64,000 nt of DNA from Candidatus Rokuibacteriota bacterium (GCA_016193045.1 JACPSW010000073.1:1-64000), one strand, 5' to 3'; shown: positions 19,637-29,863, counted from the first letter of the stretch. The notes: generated by a model from the sequence alone, not told the origin. Numbers and translations: made by a program.

Positions 19637-20415
19637 GCTTTCAGCAGTCCCCGTATAGACGCTAGCACGTGGTCGGGCTTGAGCTCGGCGATCCGCGGGT
19701 CGGTGGCGGCGGTGACGCCGGAGAGGACCAGGACCGTGCCCAGTCCCAGGGCCTTTCCCATGGTCACGTCCGTTTCGATCCTGTCGCCCACGATCACCGT
19801 CTCGGAGGCCGGGAGTCCCAGCACCTCCAGCGCCACCTCCAGCATGAGGCGGGACGGCTTGCCGACGATCAGCTCGACCGTCTTGCCGGTGACGGCCTCC
19901 ACGGCCGCGATCATCCCCGCGCAGTCGGGGATCTCGCCGCCGGCGACGGGGCAGGTCCGATCGGGGTTCGTGGCGATGAGCCGCGCCCCGCCCTTCACCG
20001 CCTGGAGCGCGGTGTTGAGCTTGGCGTAGGTGAACGTCCTGTCGAAGGCGATCACCACCCAGCCCACCCGCTCGTCGTCGCGGACCTCCAGGCCGTGAGC
20101 CCGGAGCTCCTCGATCAGCGGGGGCTCACCGATGACGAAGCAGGCGGCGCCGGGATCCGTTCGCGCCAGGTGGCGGGCCAAGACCAGGGACGAGTTGACG
20201 ACGTCCCCGGCCCGGGTGGGGATGCCGAGGCGCGTCAGCTTGGCCGCGTAGTCGTCCCGGGTCTGGATGGGCTTGTTGGAGAGAAACGCCACGCGCCGGC
20301 CGGCCGCGCGCAACGCCGCGATGACCGGAGCGGCGCCCTCGATCAGGGCCTCTCCCCGATACACCGTGCCGTCCAGGTCGAAGAGCCAGCCGCGGTACGG
20401 GAGGCGGACGGCCAA
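19633..20415 (-). CDS. HAD superfamily IIA phosphatase (NagD/PGP-like)
   Basis: About 260 residues. Motif I is GWLFDLDGTVYRGEALIEGA, motif II FLSNKP, then the C2A-type cap and the late motif ETVIVGDRIETDVTMGKALGLGTVLVLSGVT. This is the HAD-IIA group that includes NagD, 4-nitrophenyl-phosphatase-like proteins and phosphoglycolate/glycerol-3-phosphate phosphatases. No ATG or GTG is available in frame after nuoN; TTG at 20415 is the best start, just after the nuoN stop (20421). The stop overlaps glpD as ATGA, which suggests a role in glycerol phosphate balance (inference). Confidence 0.85.
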   Translation of the reverse strand: MAVRLPYRGWLFDLDGTVYRGEALIEGAAPVIAALRAAGRRVAFLSNKPIQTRDDYAAKLTRLGIPTRAGDVVNSSLVLARHLARTDPGAACFVIGEPPLIEELRAHGLEVRDDERVGWVVIAFDRTFTYAKLNTALQAVKGGARLIATNPDRTCPVAGGEIPDCAGMIAAVEAVTGKTVELIVGKPSRLMLEVALEVLGLPASETVIVGDRIETDVTMGKALGLGTVLVLSGVTAATDPRIAELKPDHVLASIRGLLKA

Positions 20416-20420
20416 AGTCT

Positions 20421-21848
20421 TCAGCGCAACAGCGGGGCCACCGCCGCCTGGGCGAGGTCCAGGACGGGCGCGGGCATCACCCCGAGCTGGAAGACGCCCC
20501 AGAGCGCGACCGCCAGGGCCAGGCCCCCGGCGAAGGACGGCGCCGGCCCGGTGGGAGCGCCCTCGGCCTCGCGCATGTACATGTAGACAACGACCCGGAG
20601 GTAGTAGTACGCGGCCACAGCCGAGTTGAGGACCGCGATGATCGCCAGCCAGATGTAGCCCGAGCGGACGGCGGCCCCGAAGAGGTAGAACTTGCCGGCG
20701 AAGCCCGCCGTGGGCGGCATCCCGACGAGCGAGAGGAGGAAGAGCGCCAGCACGAGCGACAGCAGGGGATGCCGCGCGGCCAGCCCCGCGTAGTCGTCCA
20801 GCTCCACCGCCTCCTGGCGCCCCCGCTCGAGGAGCAGGATCGCCCCGAAGGCCCCCACCGTCGTGAAGGTATAGACCAGCAGGTAGAAGAGCACGCTTCC
20901 CACCCCGAGCGCGCCGCCGGCCACCACCCCCACCAGCATGTACCCGACGTGCGCGATGGAGGAGTAGGCGAGCATCCGCTTGAGGTTGGACTGGGCGATG
21001 GCGATCACGTTCCCGAGGGTCATCGTCAGGACGGCGACCACCAAGAGGAGCAGGGTCCAGTCCGGCTGGTTGACCTTGAACGTCGAGAACAGGACGCGCA
21101 GGAGGGCGGCGAACCCTGCCGCCTTGGAGCCGGTGGCGATCAGCGCCGTCACGCTCGTCGGCGCGCCCTCGTACACGTCCGGCACCCACATGTGGAACGG
21201 CACCGACGAGATCTTGAAGCCGAACCCGACGAGGAGGAGGCCGAATCCGATCAGGAGCAGCGGATCCAGCTGGAGGCCGCCCGACGCCGCCGCGATTCGA
21301 TCCAGCGCGGTGGTGCCGGTGGCGCCGTAGATCAGCGCAATCCCGTACACGAAGAAGCCCGTGGCGAAGGCACCCAGGAGGAAGTACTTCATCGACGACT
21401 CGGCGGACGTGAGTCTCGCCTGGAAGAACCCGGCGAGGACGTAGAGCGACAGCGACATCAGCTCCAGGGCCAGAAAGATCACGATCAGGTCGGCGGCCTG
21501 GGCCATCAGCATCATGCCCAGCGTGGCGAGTAACACCAGGACGTAGTACTCCCCCCGCTCAATCCCGTTGCGGCGGAGGTAATCGATGGACAGGAGGAGG
21601 ACCAGCGCCGCCGCGTAGCAGATGACCACGTCGAGGAACACGGCGAAGTCGTCCAGCAGGAGCATCCCCCCGAAGGCGCGCCCCTCCCGCCCCCAGAGGA
21701 GCAGGGCGGCAAAGAGCGCGGCCACGACCCCGACGAGCGCCACGACGGCGAGGTGCCCCTTCCGCTCCCGGGGCGGGAGCAGGTCGAGCAGGATCACCAG
21801 GGCGGCCGTCGCCGCCACCAGCAGCAGCGGGACCAGGGGGCCGGGCAT
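20421..21848 (-). CDS. nuoN: NADH-quinone oxidoreductase subunit N
   Basis: A 475-residue antiporter-like proton-pumping subunit of complex I with about 14 transmembrane helices. Typical pieces are LELMSLSLYVLAGF, VPFHMWVPDVYEGAPTSVTALIATGSKAAGF, NLKRMLAYSSIAHVGYMLVG and MPPTAGFAGKFYLF. The key helix residues (Glu in LELMS, Lys in GSKAAG and LKRML) are present. The start overlaps the nuoM stop as ATGA. It is the last of the nuoLMN trio, followed at once by the HAD gene. Confidence 0.97.
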   Translation of the reverse strand: MPGPLVPLLLVAATAALVILLDLLPPRERKGHLAVVALVGVVAALFAALLLWGREGRAFGGMLLLDDFAVFLDVVICYAAALVLLLSIDYLRRNGIERGEYYVLVLLATLGMMLMAQAADLIVIFLALELMSLSLYVLAGFFQARLTSAESSMKYFLLGAFATGFFVYGIALIYGATGTTALDRIAAASGGLQLDPLLLIGFGLLLVGFGFKISSVPFHMWVPDVYEGAPTSVTALIATGSKAAGFAALLRVLFSTFKVNQPDWTLLLLVVAVLTMTLGNVIAIAQSNLKRMLAYSSIAHVGYMLVGVVAGGALGVGSVLFYLLVYTFTTVGAFGAILLLERGRQEAVELDDYAGLAARHPLLSLVLALFLLSLVGMPPTAGFAGKFYLFGAAVRSGYIWLAIIAVLNSAVAAYYYLRVVVYMYMREAEGAPTGPAPSFAGGLALAVALWGVFQLGVMPAPVLDLAQAAVAPLLR

Positions 21849-23382
21849 CAGCGCCCTCCCGGCGTCGCGGCGACCTTGGCCTGGACCTGGGTGATGAGCG
21901 CCTGGACGCTCGCCTCGGTCATCCCCGTGAAGGGACGCGGGTACACGCCGATCCAGACGATGAAGAGGAGCACCGGCAGGAGGACCGCCCACTCGCGCCG
22001 CGTCAGGTCGGCCAGCCCGCGGTTCGCCTCGCTCGTGATCTCCCCGAAGCAGACGCGCTGGTACATCCAGAGCATGTAGACCGCCGTGAAGATGATGCCG
22101 CTGGTCGCCAGGACCGGCACCAGGTAGGCGGCCGGAGCGGCGGACGGGCCGGCCGCCCACGCGAAGGCGCCGACCAGGATCAGAAACTCGCCGACGAACC
22201 CGTTGAGGCCGGGGAGCCCCAGCGAGGAGAGGGACACGATCATGAAGAGGACGGAAAAGGCCGGGATCGCCTTCCAGAGCCCGCCGAAGTCGGCGATGAG
22301 CCGCGTGTGGCGCCGCTCGTAGAGGATTCCCACCATGAGGAAGAGCGCCCCCGTGGAGAGCCCGTGGTTCACCATCTGGATGATGCCGCCCACGATCCCC
22401 TGCGGGGTGAGGGTGAAGAGGCCGAGCACGACGAAGCCAAGGTGGCTCACGCTGGAGTAGGCCACGAGCTTCTTCAGATCCGGCTGGACCATGGAGACCC
22501 AGGCGCCGTAGACGATGCCGACGAGCGCCAGGAGGAAGATCCAGGGGACGAAGGCCAGGCTCGCCTGCGGAAACAGCGGCAGGCAGAAGCGGAGGAAGCC
22601 GTAGGTGCCCATCTTCAGGAGGACGCCCGCGAGGATCACGCTGCCCGCGGTCGGCGCCTCCACGTGGGCGTCGGGGAGCCAGGTGTGGAACGGGAACATC
22701 GGCACCTTGATCGCGAAGGCCACCGCGAAGGCGAGGAAGAGCCAGACCTCGGCGCCGGGCGGGACGAGGTAGCCCGCGAGGGTGGGAAGGTCGAAGGTGT
22801 ACGTCCCCGTGGCGGCGCCGTGCTGGAAGTAGAGCGCCAGGATCGCCACCAGCATGAGGACGGAGCCGGTCAGGGTGTAGAGGATGAACTTGATTGCGGC
22901 GTAGATCCGGGCGGGCCCGCCCCAGACCCCGATGATGAGGTACATGGGGATCAGCATGGCCTCCCAGAAGATATAGAAGAGGAAGAGGTCCAGGCTGACA
23001 AACACCCCCAGCATCCCCGTTTCGAGGAGGAGCATGCTGATCGAGAACTCCTTGACCCGATCTTCGACCGCCCGCCAGGAGGAGAGCAGCGCGAGCGGCG
23101 AGAGGAAGGTCGTCAGGAGCACCAGGAGCAGGCTGATGCCGTCGATCCCGAGGTGGTAGGAGATCCCGAAGGACGGCATCCACGGGAGCCGCTCGCGGAA
23201 CTGGTAGCCGGCGCTCGCGGCGTCGAAGCCGGCGTAGAGGAGGAGGGAGACGGCGAAGGTCGCCACGGCGACGAGGAAGGCGAACCAGCGGACGAGGGCC
23301 GCCTGCCCCCGCGGGAGGAGGGCGAGGACGACGGCCCCCAGCACCGGGAGAAAGGTCACCGCCGAGAGGATCGGCCAACCAC

Positions 23383-23386
<4 letters not shown>
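21848..23386 (-). CDS. nuoM: NADH-quinone oxidoreductase subunit M
   Basis: A 512-residue proton-pumping subunit with about 14 transmembrane helices. It carries FYIFWEAMLIPMYLIIGVWGG (conserved Glu), FPFHTWLPDAHVEAPTAGSVILAGVLLKMG (conserved Lys), DLKKLVAYSSVSHLGFV and LPGLNGFVGEFLIL. The start at 23386 overlaps the nuoL stop as ATGA. Longer in-frame extensions upstream belong to the nuoL region in another frame and are rejected. Confidence 0.97.
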
Positions 23387-25260
<1,874 letters not shown>

Positions 25261-25266
25261 CGACCC

Positions 25267-25296
25267 ACTCTAGCGAAACGCCCCCGGGGGTGTCAA
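25267..25296 (-). promoter_or_regulatory. Candidate sigma-70 promoter of nuoLMN
   Basis: On the minus strand a perfect TTGACA (25296-25291) and TAGAGT (25272-25267, four of six matches) are spaced by 18 nt, and the spacer contains CCCCCGGGGG. The predicted start falls at or next to the GTG at 25260. No Shine-Dalgarno is visible. Confidence 0.55.
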
Positions 25297-25393
25297 GGCG
25301 CGGCCCGCCCCATGCTGATCTCCGTCATAGCGCCCGGCTCCCCGATCTGGCATCCTGGATAGAGATGTCTCCAGAATCGGAAAGGGGACCACA

Positions 25394-25975
25394 ATGAGCC
25401 ATATGCACCATCAGCATCACCACGGGAAAACGCGCACCGCCGCCGAGGATCTCAGGGAGGAGCACGTGATCATCGAGCGGGCCCTCTCGGTCCTCGAGGC
25501 GTTCGCCCTCGGGGTCGACGCCGGCAAGACCGTCCAGAAAGAGCGGGTCGCGTCGCTCCTCGACCTCCTCAAGACCTTCGCCGACAAGTGCCACCACGGG
25601 AAGGAGGAGCAGATCCTCTTCCCCGCCCTGCTCGCGACCAAGGCGGACGAGGCCAAGGCGACGGTGGACGAGCTCCTGAAAGAGCACGAGGTGGGGCGGG
25701 CCGCCGTCCGCCGGATGAGCGACGGGATCGCTGGCTGGGAGAAACCGGAGGCGCGCCGCCTGTTCGCCGCGGCGGCCCACGACTACGTGGACCTGCTCCG
25801 CCGCCACATCGCCAAGGAGACCGAGGGGCTGCTGCCACTCTCCGAGCGCCTCCTCTCCCAGCCCGAGCAGCTGGGGCTCGCGGGAAAGTTCGAGGCGATG
25901 GAGGAGCAGGTGATCGGCCACGGGGTCCACGAGCGCCTCCTGAAGACACTGGAGAGCCTCGAGCGGGCCGTCTAA
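25394..25975 (+). CDS. Hemerythrin HHE domain protein
   Basis: A 193-residue soluble four-helix protein with diiron-type ligands: His in REEHVIIERAL, HHGKEEQILF, HEVGRAAV and RHIAKETEGLLP. The helical spacing matches PF01814, which binds O2, NO or iron depending on member. The N-terminal HMHHQHHHG stretch is a possible extra metal-binding tail. The start is supported by AAAGGGG about 6 nt upstream. It is divergent from nuoL, and a role in oxygen or NO sensing or in iron handling near respiratory genes is possible but not shown. Confidence 0.9.
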   Translation: MSHMHHQHHHGKTRTAAEDLREEHVIIERALSVLEAFALGVDAGKTVQKERVASLLDLLKTFADKCHHGKEEQILFPALLATKADEAKATVDELLKEHEVGRAAVRRMSDGIAGWEKPEARRLFAAAAHDYVDLLRRHIAKETEGLLPLSERLLSQPEQLGLAGKFEAMEEQVIGHGVHERLLKTLESLERAV

Positions 25976-26091
25976 GACAGGAGGGCTACACGAGAAGGCC
26001 TTAGAAGCCGCGTCCCGCCTTCCGCGAGCCTCTTCCCCTCGTAAAGCGCTTTGTCGGCCGCCGCCACGAGGTCGGCGCCCGCGGCGACATC
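25972..26091 (-). pseudogene. GGDEF (diguanylate cyclase) C-terminal remnant
   Basis: The minus-strand reading ADLVAAADKALYEGKRLAEGGTRLL matches the last helix and strand of GGDEF domains (xADxALYxxKxxGxNR). No catalytic GGDEF/GGEEF motif or earlier domain part lies upstream; the frame only extends into unrelated Arg/Pro-rich sequence. It ends overlapping the hemerythrin stop. Most likely a relic of a lost cyclase gene. Confidence 0.55.
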
Positions 26092-26385
26092 CAAGTACCG
26101 CCTGTTGGGAGGGGAACGACGATGGATCGATCGGGTCCGGTCGCCGTTCCTGCCGTCGACCGGTCGGCTGAAGGTATTGGGCCGATCCGGAGGAATCAAG
26201 ACCGCGCCCTCCGTGAGGGTCATTCGCACCGGCATCATGCGACAGGCTCGTCCACAGTGAGTGCCAGTCTGGCCATCTCGCGAGATAACGGGGGATGTTG
26301 TCCTCCTCGAAAGACTTCATGCACTCAATATTTTCCCCAAGCCTGGTGCAGTGTTAGACCAGCGAAGGGGGCGAGACGGCGAGGC
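26092..26385. other. Non-coding stretch between GGDEF relic and sigma-54 promoter
   Basis: About 290 bp with mixed base composition and no ORF with recognisable similarity. A sigma-54 activator site would be expected here. I could not find a convincing paired upstream palindrome by eye. Confidence 0.4.
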
Positions 26386-26401
26386 TGGCACCCGGGTTGC
26401 A
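26386..26401 (+). promoter_or_regulatory. Sigma-54 promoter (-24/-12)
   Basis: TGGCACCCGGGTTGCA matches the consensus TGGCAC-N5-TTGCW at every defined position. The predicted start is near 26412, about 45 bp before the ATG of the next gene, in the right orientation. Confidence 0.8.
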
Positions 26402-26458
26402 GGATTCAGGGAGGTCAGAGGGTGAAGCCGTGGACCATGCCACAGGAGTGAAGTGAAG

Positions 26459-27331
26459 ATGAGTCCGAATCTCTTCCTCGTCGGGTTGGGCCTGGTCGCG
26501 CTCGGTCTCTTCCTTGTCGGCTCGGTCCAAGCGTTTCAGGAGTCACGTGGCCGTGGTCGGGGCCGGCTCCGGCGCTCATCGAGACCCGTCGTGGCGGAGC
26601 TCGTGGTTCAGCTGGTGAAAACGATCGAGCGGTTAGACTCGCTGACGAACCGCGTGGAGAACGTGGAGAATTCAATCCAGCGAACCACTGGGACAGCGGT
26701 GCCAGTCACGCTTCCGTGCCCTGACGTCCCGACGGCGCCCCAAGACTCCCGCTCGTCACGAGGTCGCGCCTCTGTCCCCACCCTGGTGGCGGCTCAGGTC
26801 GCATGGCCAGCCCCCCCTTCCGCTCCAGCAGCGGTTCTTCAGCCGGCGCCTGTCGAGGCCCCGAAACCGGACACTCCTCTGAAAGACGCTCGGCCGTCGG
26901 GATTGGAGCCTCCCCCACTGGATGACTTGGAGTACGGGAAAATCGTCGCGCGCTACGCCGACGGCCGGATTCTCAAAGGGTTCACCTACGACTTCTACCC
27001 CAACAAACCCCGCTTTCACCTCATGCCGGCCGCCGGGGCGCCCTCGGGGAAGGCGGCCGAGATACGGACAAAGGATCTCAAGGCGGTGTTCTTCGTGCGG
27101 GACTTCGGGGGGAACCCTCACTACCAAGAACGGAAGGAGTTCACCGAGGACGACCGGCCCGTTGGCCGGAAAGTAGAGGTAACCTTCAAGGACGGTGAAA
27201 TCCTGGTCGGATCCACCGTCGGGTATGATCCCAGGCGCCCCGGGTTCTTCTTCATCCCCGCCGATCGAAAAAGCAATAACCACAAGGTATTCGCCGTTTC
27301 CGCCGCGGTGGCCGACGTCCGCTTCCTGTAA
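26459..27331 (+). CDS. Membrane-anchored protein with tandem repeat of a small beta-rich domain (DUF6982-like)
   Basis: About 290 residues; function unknown. ATG 26459 has AGGAG 10 nt upstream (an in-frame GTG at 26453 is too close). One N-terminal transmembrane helix (FLVGLGLVALGLFLVGSV) is followed by a basic stretch, a short coiled segment (LVKTIERLDSLTNRVENVENSI), a Pro/Ala linker, then two related units at the C-terminus. Unit 1 (KIVARYADGRILKGFTYDFYP...FHLMP...LKAVFFVRDFGG) and unit 2 (KVEVTFKDGEILVGSTVGYDP...FFFIPA...VADVRF) share the DGxIL.G.T..Y.P pattern. I associate it with DUF6982 from memory. Driven by a sigma-54 promoter; likely cytoplasmic C-terminus. Confidence 0.75.
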   Translation: MSPNLFLVGLGLVALGLFLVGSVQAFQESRGRGRGRLRRSSRPVVAELVVQLVKTIERLDSLTNRVENVENSIQRTTGTAVPVTLPCPDVPTAPQDSRSSRGRASVPTLVAAQVAWPAPPSAPAAVLQPAPVEAPKPDTPLKDARPSGLEPPPLDDLEYGKIVARYADGRILKGFTYDFYPNKPRFHLMPAAGAPSGKAAEIRTKDLKAVFFVRDFGGNPHYQERKEFTEDDRPVGRKVEVTFKDGEILVGSTVGYDPRRPGFFFIPADRKSNNHKVFAVSAAVADVRFL

Positions 27332-27547
27332 GACCGGACCCTTTCAGGGAAACGAAACCCTGTCCCCACACATATGAACCAGCTTACCCCTCTGGAAGGT
27401 TGATCTGACGCCCCCGCCGGTGCCGGGTAAGTAAAAGTTATTACTCCTACCTTGTAAAGTTTACACGTCTGGCGGCTCTTGGGCCCGGTTTTGCCGATCC
27501 GGCCTACCGACCCCACGCATTTCCATCAGTTACAGTCCGGTCTTTCT

Positions 27548-27563
27548 TGGCACGGGCATTGCT
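27548..27563 (+). promoter_or_regulatory. Sigma-54 promoter (-24/-12)
   Basis: TGGCACGGGCATTGCT is a full match to TGGCAC-N5-TTGCW. The predicted start is near 27574, giving a leader of about 85 nt before the bactofilin gene. The 330-bp intergenic region is more AT-rich than its surroundings (e.g. AAAAGTTATTACTCCT, 27426-27441), which leaves room for activator sites. Confidence 0.8.
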
Positions 27564-27659
27564 GCTCTTACGAGGAAAACCAACAGTCACTGACCCATCC
27601 ACCCACTTTTAGGCCCGGAGCGGTCAGGAGACGTCAAGGGAAAACGAGAGAGATCCAGG

Positions 27660-28067
27660 ATGTGGTGCCACTGGAGGCGGAAATCGCCGATTCGTCGCCG
27701 AAGGATCATCGCCTTCATTGGCGAGGGCTCCGAGCTCGAGGGCAAGTGCACGTTCAGCGGCACCGTCATGCTGAGTGGGAAGTTCAAGGGCAATATCACA
27801 ACGACAGACACCCTGATCGTTGGCGAGCGAGCGGTAGTGCATGCCACGGTTCGGGCCGGGACAGCAATTGTCAACGGGGAGTTGTCCGGCACGGTGGAAG
27901 CCACCGAGAGAGTGGAGCTGAAGAAGGGTGCCCGGGTCTTCAGTGACCTCCAGGCCCCTGTACTGCTTGTCGAGGAAGGGGTCCTCTTCGAGGGGCACTG
28001 CCGCAGTACCAAGTCGGAGCCACGCGAGGGAACCCGTGATGATTCGGTCGTGCCGCTACGACAGTAA
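27660..28067 (+). CDS. Bactofilin
   Basis: A 135-residue cytoskeletal polymer-forming protein (PF04519). The right-handed beta-helix repeats are clear: FIGEGSELEGKCTFSGTV, LSGKFKGNI, TLIVGERAVVHATVRAG, TAIVNGELSGTVEATERVEL, KKGARVFSDLQAPVLLVEEGVLFEG. A basic N-terminal segment (KSPIRRRR) could contact membrane or DNA, as in other bactofilins; the C-terminal tail is polar. The start is less certain, since no strong Shine-Dalgarno precedes ATG 27660. It probably forms a transcript with the degenerate GGDEF gene 36 bp downstream. Confidence 0.92.
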   Translation: MWCHWRRKSPIRRRRIIAFIGEGSELEGKCTFSGTVMLSGKFKGNITTTDTLIVGERAVVHATVRAGTAIVNGELSGTVEATERVELKKGARVFSDLQAPVLLVEEGVLFEGHCRSTKSEPREGTRDDSVVPLRQ

Positions 28068-28103
28068 TCCAGTTGGGGGCTGAATGAGGGACGAGACCGA
28101 GCG

Positions 28104-28577
28104 GTGGCAATGAGAAACTCGAACACGATCGTCGACGAGTGGACTTTCAAGGTTGTCACCGAGCTGGAGATTCGCAAAGCGTCCCGCTTACAATACCCTG
28201 TATCCCTCTTGGCCCTCCGTCCCGAGCCGGATAGCAAGACGCCCGCAGCGCCGCTCATGGAGCAGCTCGCCCAAGTGATCAGCCAAGTTATCCGGAGCAC
28301 CGATCTCGTGCGCCTCCCCGCCGCTTCGTCCACTCTGCACGTCCTGCTCGTCGGTGCTTGTTCGGAGCATCTCCCCAGCGTCATTCGGCGGATCGTGGAG
28401 GAAGTTGGTCGGCACCGGCTCCGGATCGACGGAGGGAGGCGGCCGGTGGCGCTTAGCGTGGGAGCGTCCTGCTTCCCGACCACCGCCGCCACCGTGCAGG
28501 ATCTCTCGACCCAGGCAGAACGTTTAGCACATTTTGGGCACAGTCGGCGGGAGCGGCTCAGTCGCACGGTCCGGTAA
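28104..28577 (+). CDS. Degenerate GGDEF-fold protein
   Basis: A 157-residue protein. The fold of a GGDEF domain can be followed (RLQYPVSLLALRPE, then LAQVISQVIRSTDLVRLP, TLHVLLVGACSEHLPSVIRRIVEEV, VALSVGASCFPTTAATVQDLSTQAERLA), but the GG(D/E)EF catalytic loop is absent: the place where it should lie reads LPAASSTLHVLL. It therefore cannot make c-di-GMP and may bind nucleotide or act as a protein partner. The start is GTG 28104 (ATG 28110 alternative). It follows bactofilin in the same transcript. Confidence 0.7.
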   Translation: MAMRNSNTIVDEWTFKVVTELEIRKASRLQYPVSLLALRPEPDSKTPAAPLMEQLAQVISQVIRSTDLVRLPAASSTLHVLLVGACSEHLPSVIRRIVEEVGRHRLRIDGGRRPVALSVGASCFPTTAATVQDLSTQAERLAHFGHSRRERLSRTVR

Positions 28578-28820
28578 GCGGTTGCTGCTCCTGGGTTATG
28601 TACGTTAGGTAGCAGGCACCCACCTCTTCCTGGCCTCCCTCGCTCACGCCCAGAGGGACCGCGAAGCCGCTGATTCCGCCCTCCGATTGGATGGCCTCCC
28701 GACACGAGCGGCCGTCATTTCATGACATGTTGGCACCCCCCGCCCGCGCGGAGCGCCTTGGCAAGGTGCCCGGCTCAGGAACCGCTCACCGAGTCAACGA
28801 GTTGCCGCACCGGTGCCACC

Positions 28821-28836
28821 TGGCACAAACTCTGCT
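28821..28836 (+). promoter_or_regulatory. Sigma-54-like promoter (-24/-12), one mismatch
   Basis: TGGCACAAACTCTGCT fits TGGCAC-N5-TTGCW except C for the first T of the -12 box; the invariant GG and GC are correctly spaced. The predicted start is near 28847, before the leader ORF and the GAF sensor gene. Confidence 0.6.
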
Positions 28837-28859
28837 TGTGGACAAGCGGGGAGATCTCT

Positions 28860-28943
28860 ATGCGGAAGGTCTGGACGAAGCCGAGCGGATCCGGGCGGAC
28901 GCCCCCGGCCACCCTCAGGAGCCGGCCCGGGACGGGGCCATGA
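28860..28943 (+). CDS. Possible 27-codon leader peptide coupled to the GAF sensor
   Basis: A short ORF (MRKVWTKPSGSGRTPPATLR, then seven more residues) starts 6 nt after a strong GGGGAG. Its TGA overlaps the ATG of the GAF sensor as ATGA. The sensor itself has only a weak Shine-Dalgarno (ACGGGG), so the short ORF may deliver ribosomes by coupling. The peptide is basic and Pro-rich and resembles nothing I know. Confidence 0.4.
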   Translation: MRKVWTKPSGSGRTPPATLRSRPGTGP

Positions 28944-29863
28944 AACTCCGACGTCGAATCTATCGGACCGTGAGTCTCCGACAGGCCGGTGCGGTGATTC
29001 TTGCTCTGACGACAATTCTCCCGCTGCTCCTTTTCCTCTACCACCTCAACCGATTCGAACTCCTATCCAGGACGGAGACTCAGGCGGGCCTCTTCCTCGC
29101 GCTCCTCACCGCCGTGCTGGGATTCATCCTGTTCCGACTGATCGTCAATCGAATCGCGCACCTCGCCCGGACCGTGGGGGCGCAGGGCGCCGAACCCGTG
29201 CCCGGGATCGGCCCGGTCACCGAGATCGTCCAGATCCGCGGGGCCTTCAAGAACTTGCTCAGGGACTTGGGAGGATCCCGGGAGGACCTCAGGGAGCTTA
29301 TGGTGAAGCTGGTGAGCCTCAACGAGATCGTCGAGCTGGGCGCCCCGATCCTCCAAAGTCAGAACCTCTTGGATCGCGTCCTCGATCGGACCATGCGGGC
29401 GGTCCGTGCCACCATCGGCTCCATCATGCTCCTCGACCCCGAGCGGCCGATACTTCGGATTGCGGCGGCACGCGGGTTACCCGATGAAGTCCTCGACGCC
29501 GAGGTGAAGGTGGGGGAAGAGATCGCCGGGAAAGTCGCGAAGTTGGGCGTGCCGGTCCTCGTCGAGGATATCGAGAAAGACCCGAGGTTCGCAAAGCCCA
29601 ACGATCCCAGGTACGGTGCGGGTTCCTTCATCAGTGCTCCCATCCGGGTCGGTGATCGGATCCTCGGCGTGATCAACCTGGCCAGAAAGAAACCCGACTC
29701 AGCCGGGCCGCCGGGCACGGCTCCATTCACCGCCATTGACCTGCGCTTCGTCACCGCCCTCACGAATTACGTAGCGTATGTCCTCGACAACGCCCGGTTG
29801 CGCCGGGAAACTAGCCGCCTGGCTAAGCGGCCAATCCGACCCTCCAAGGCGGCCCTCAACTAG
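28940..29863 (+). CDS. Membrane GAF-domain sensor without output domain
   Basis: A 307-residue protein. Two transmembrane helices lie near the N-terminus (AGAVILALTTILPLLLFLYHL and LFLALLTAVLGFILFRLIV) with almost no periplasmic loop, followed by a linker helix (HAMP-like or coiled) and one GAF domain (about residues 135-290: ATIGSIMLLDPERPILRIAAARGLP, GVPVLVEDIEKDPRF, SFISAPIRVGDRILGVINLARK). There is no kinase, GGDEF or HTH part, so it may sense and signal through a partner such as the degenerate GGDEF protein. ATG 28940 is preferred to 28691 because the sigma-54-like promoter lies between them. Confidence 0.8.
   Translation: MKLRRRIYRTVSLRQAGAVILALTTILPLLLFLYHLNRFELLSRTETQAGLFLALLTAVLGFILFRLIVNRIAHLARTVGAQGAEPVPGIGPVTEIVQIRGAFKNLLRDLGGSREDLRELMVKLVSLNEIVELGAPILQSQNLLDRVLDRTMRAVRATIGSIMLLDPERPILRIAAARGLPDEVLDAEVKVGEEIAGKVAKLGVPVLVEDIEKDPRFAKPNDPRYGAGSFISAPIRVGDRILGVINLARKKPDSAGPPGTAPFTAIDLRFVTALTNYVAYVLDNARLRRETSRLAKRPIRPSKAALN

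Noticed and set aside
20421-23378. A 985-codon frame extending NuoN into nuoM
   Set aside because: The N-terminal half is the wrong frame of nuoM; NuoN starts at 21848 with an ATGA overlap.
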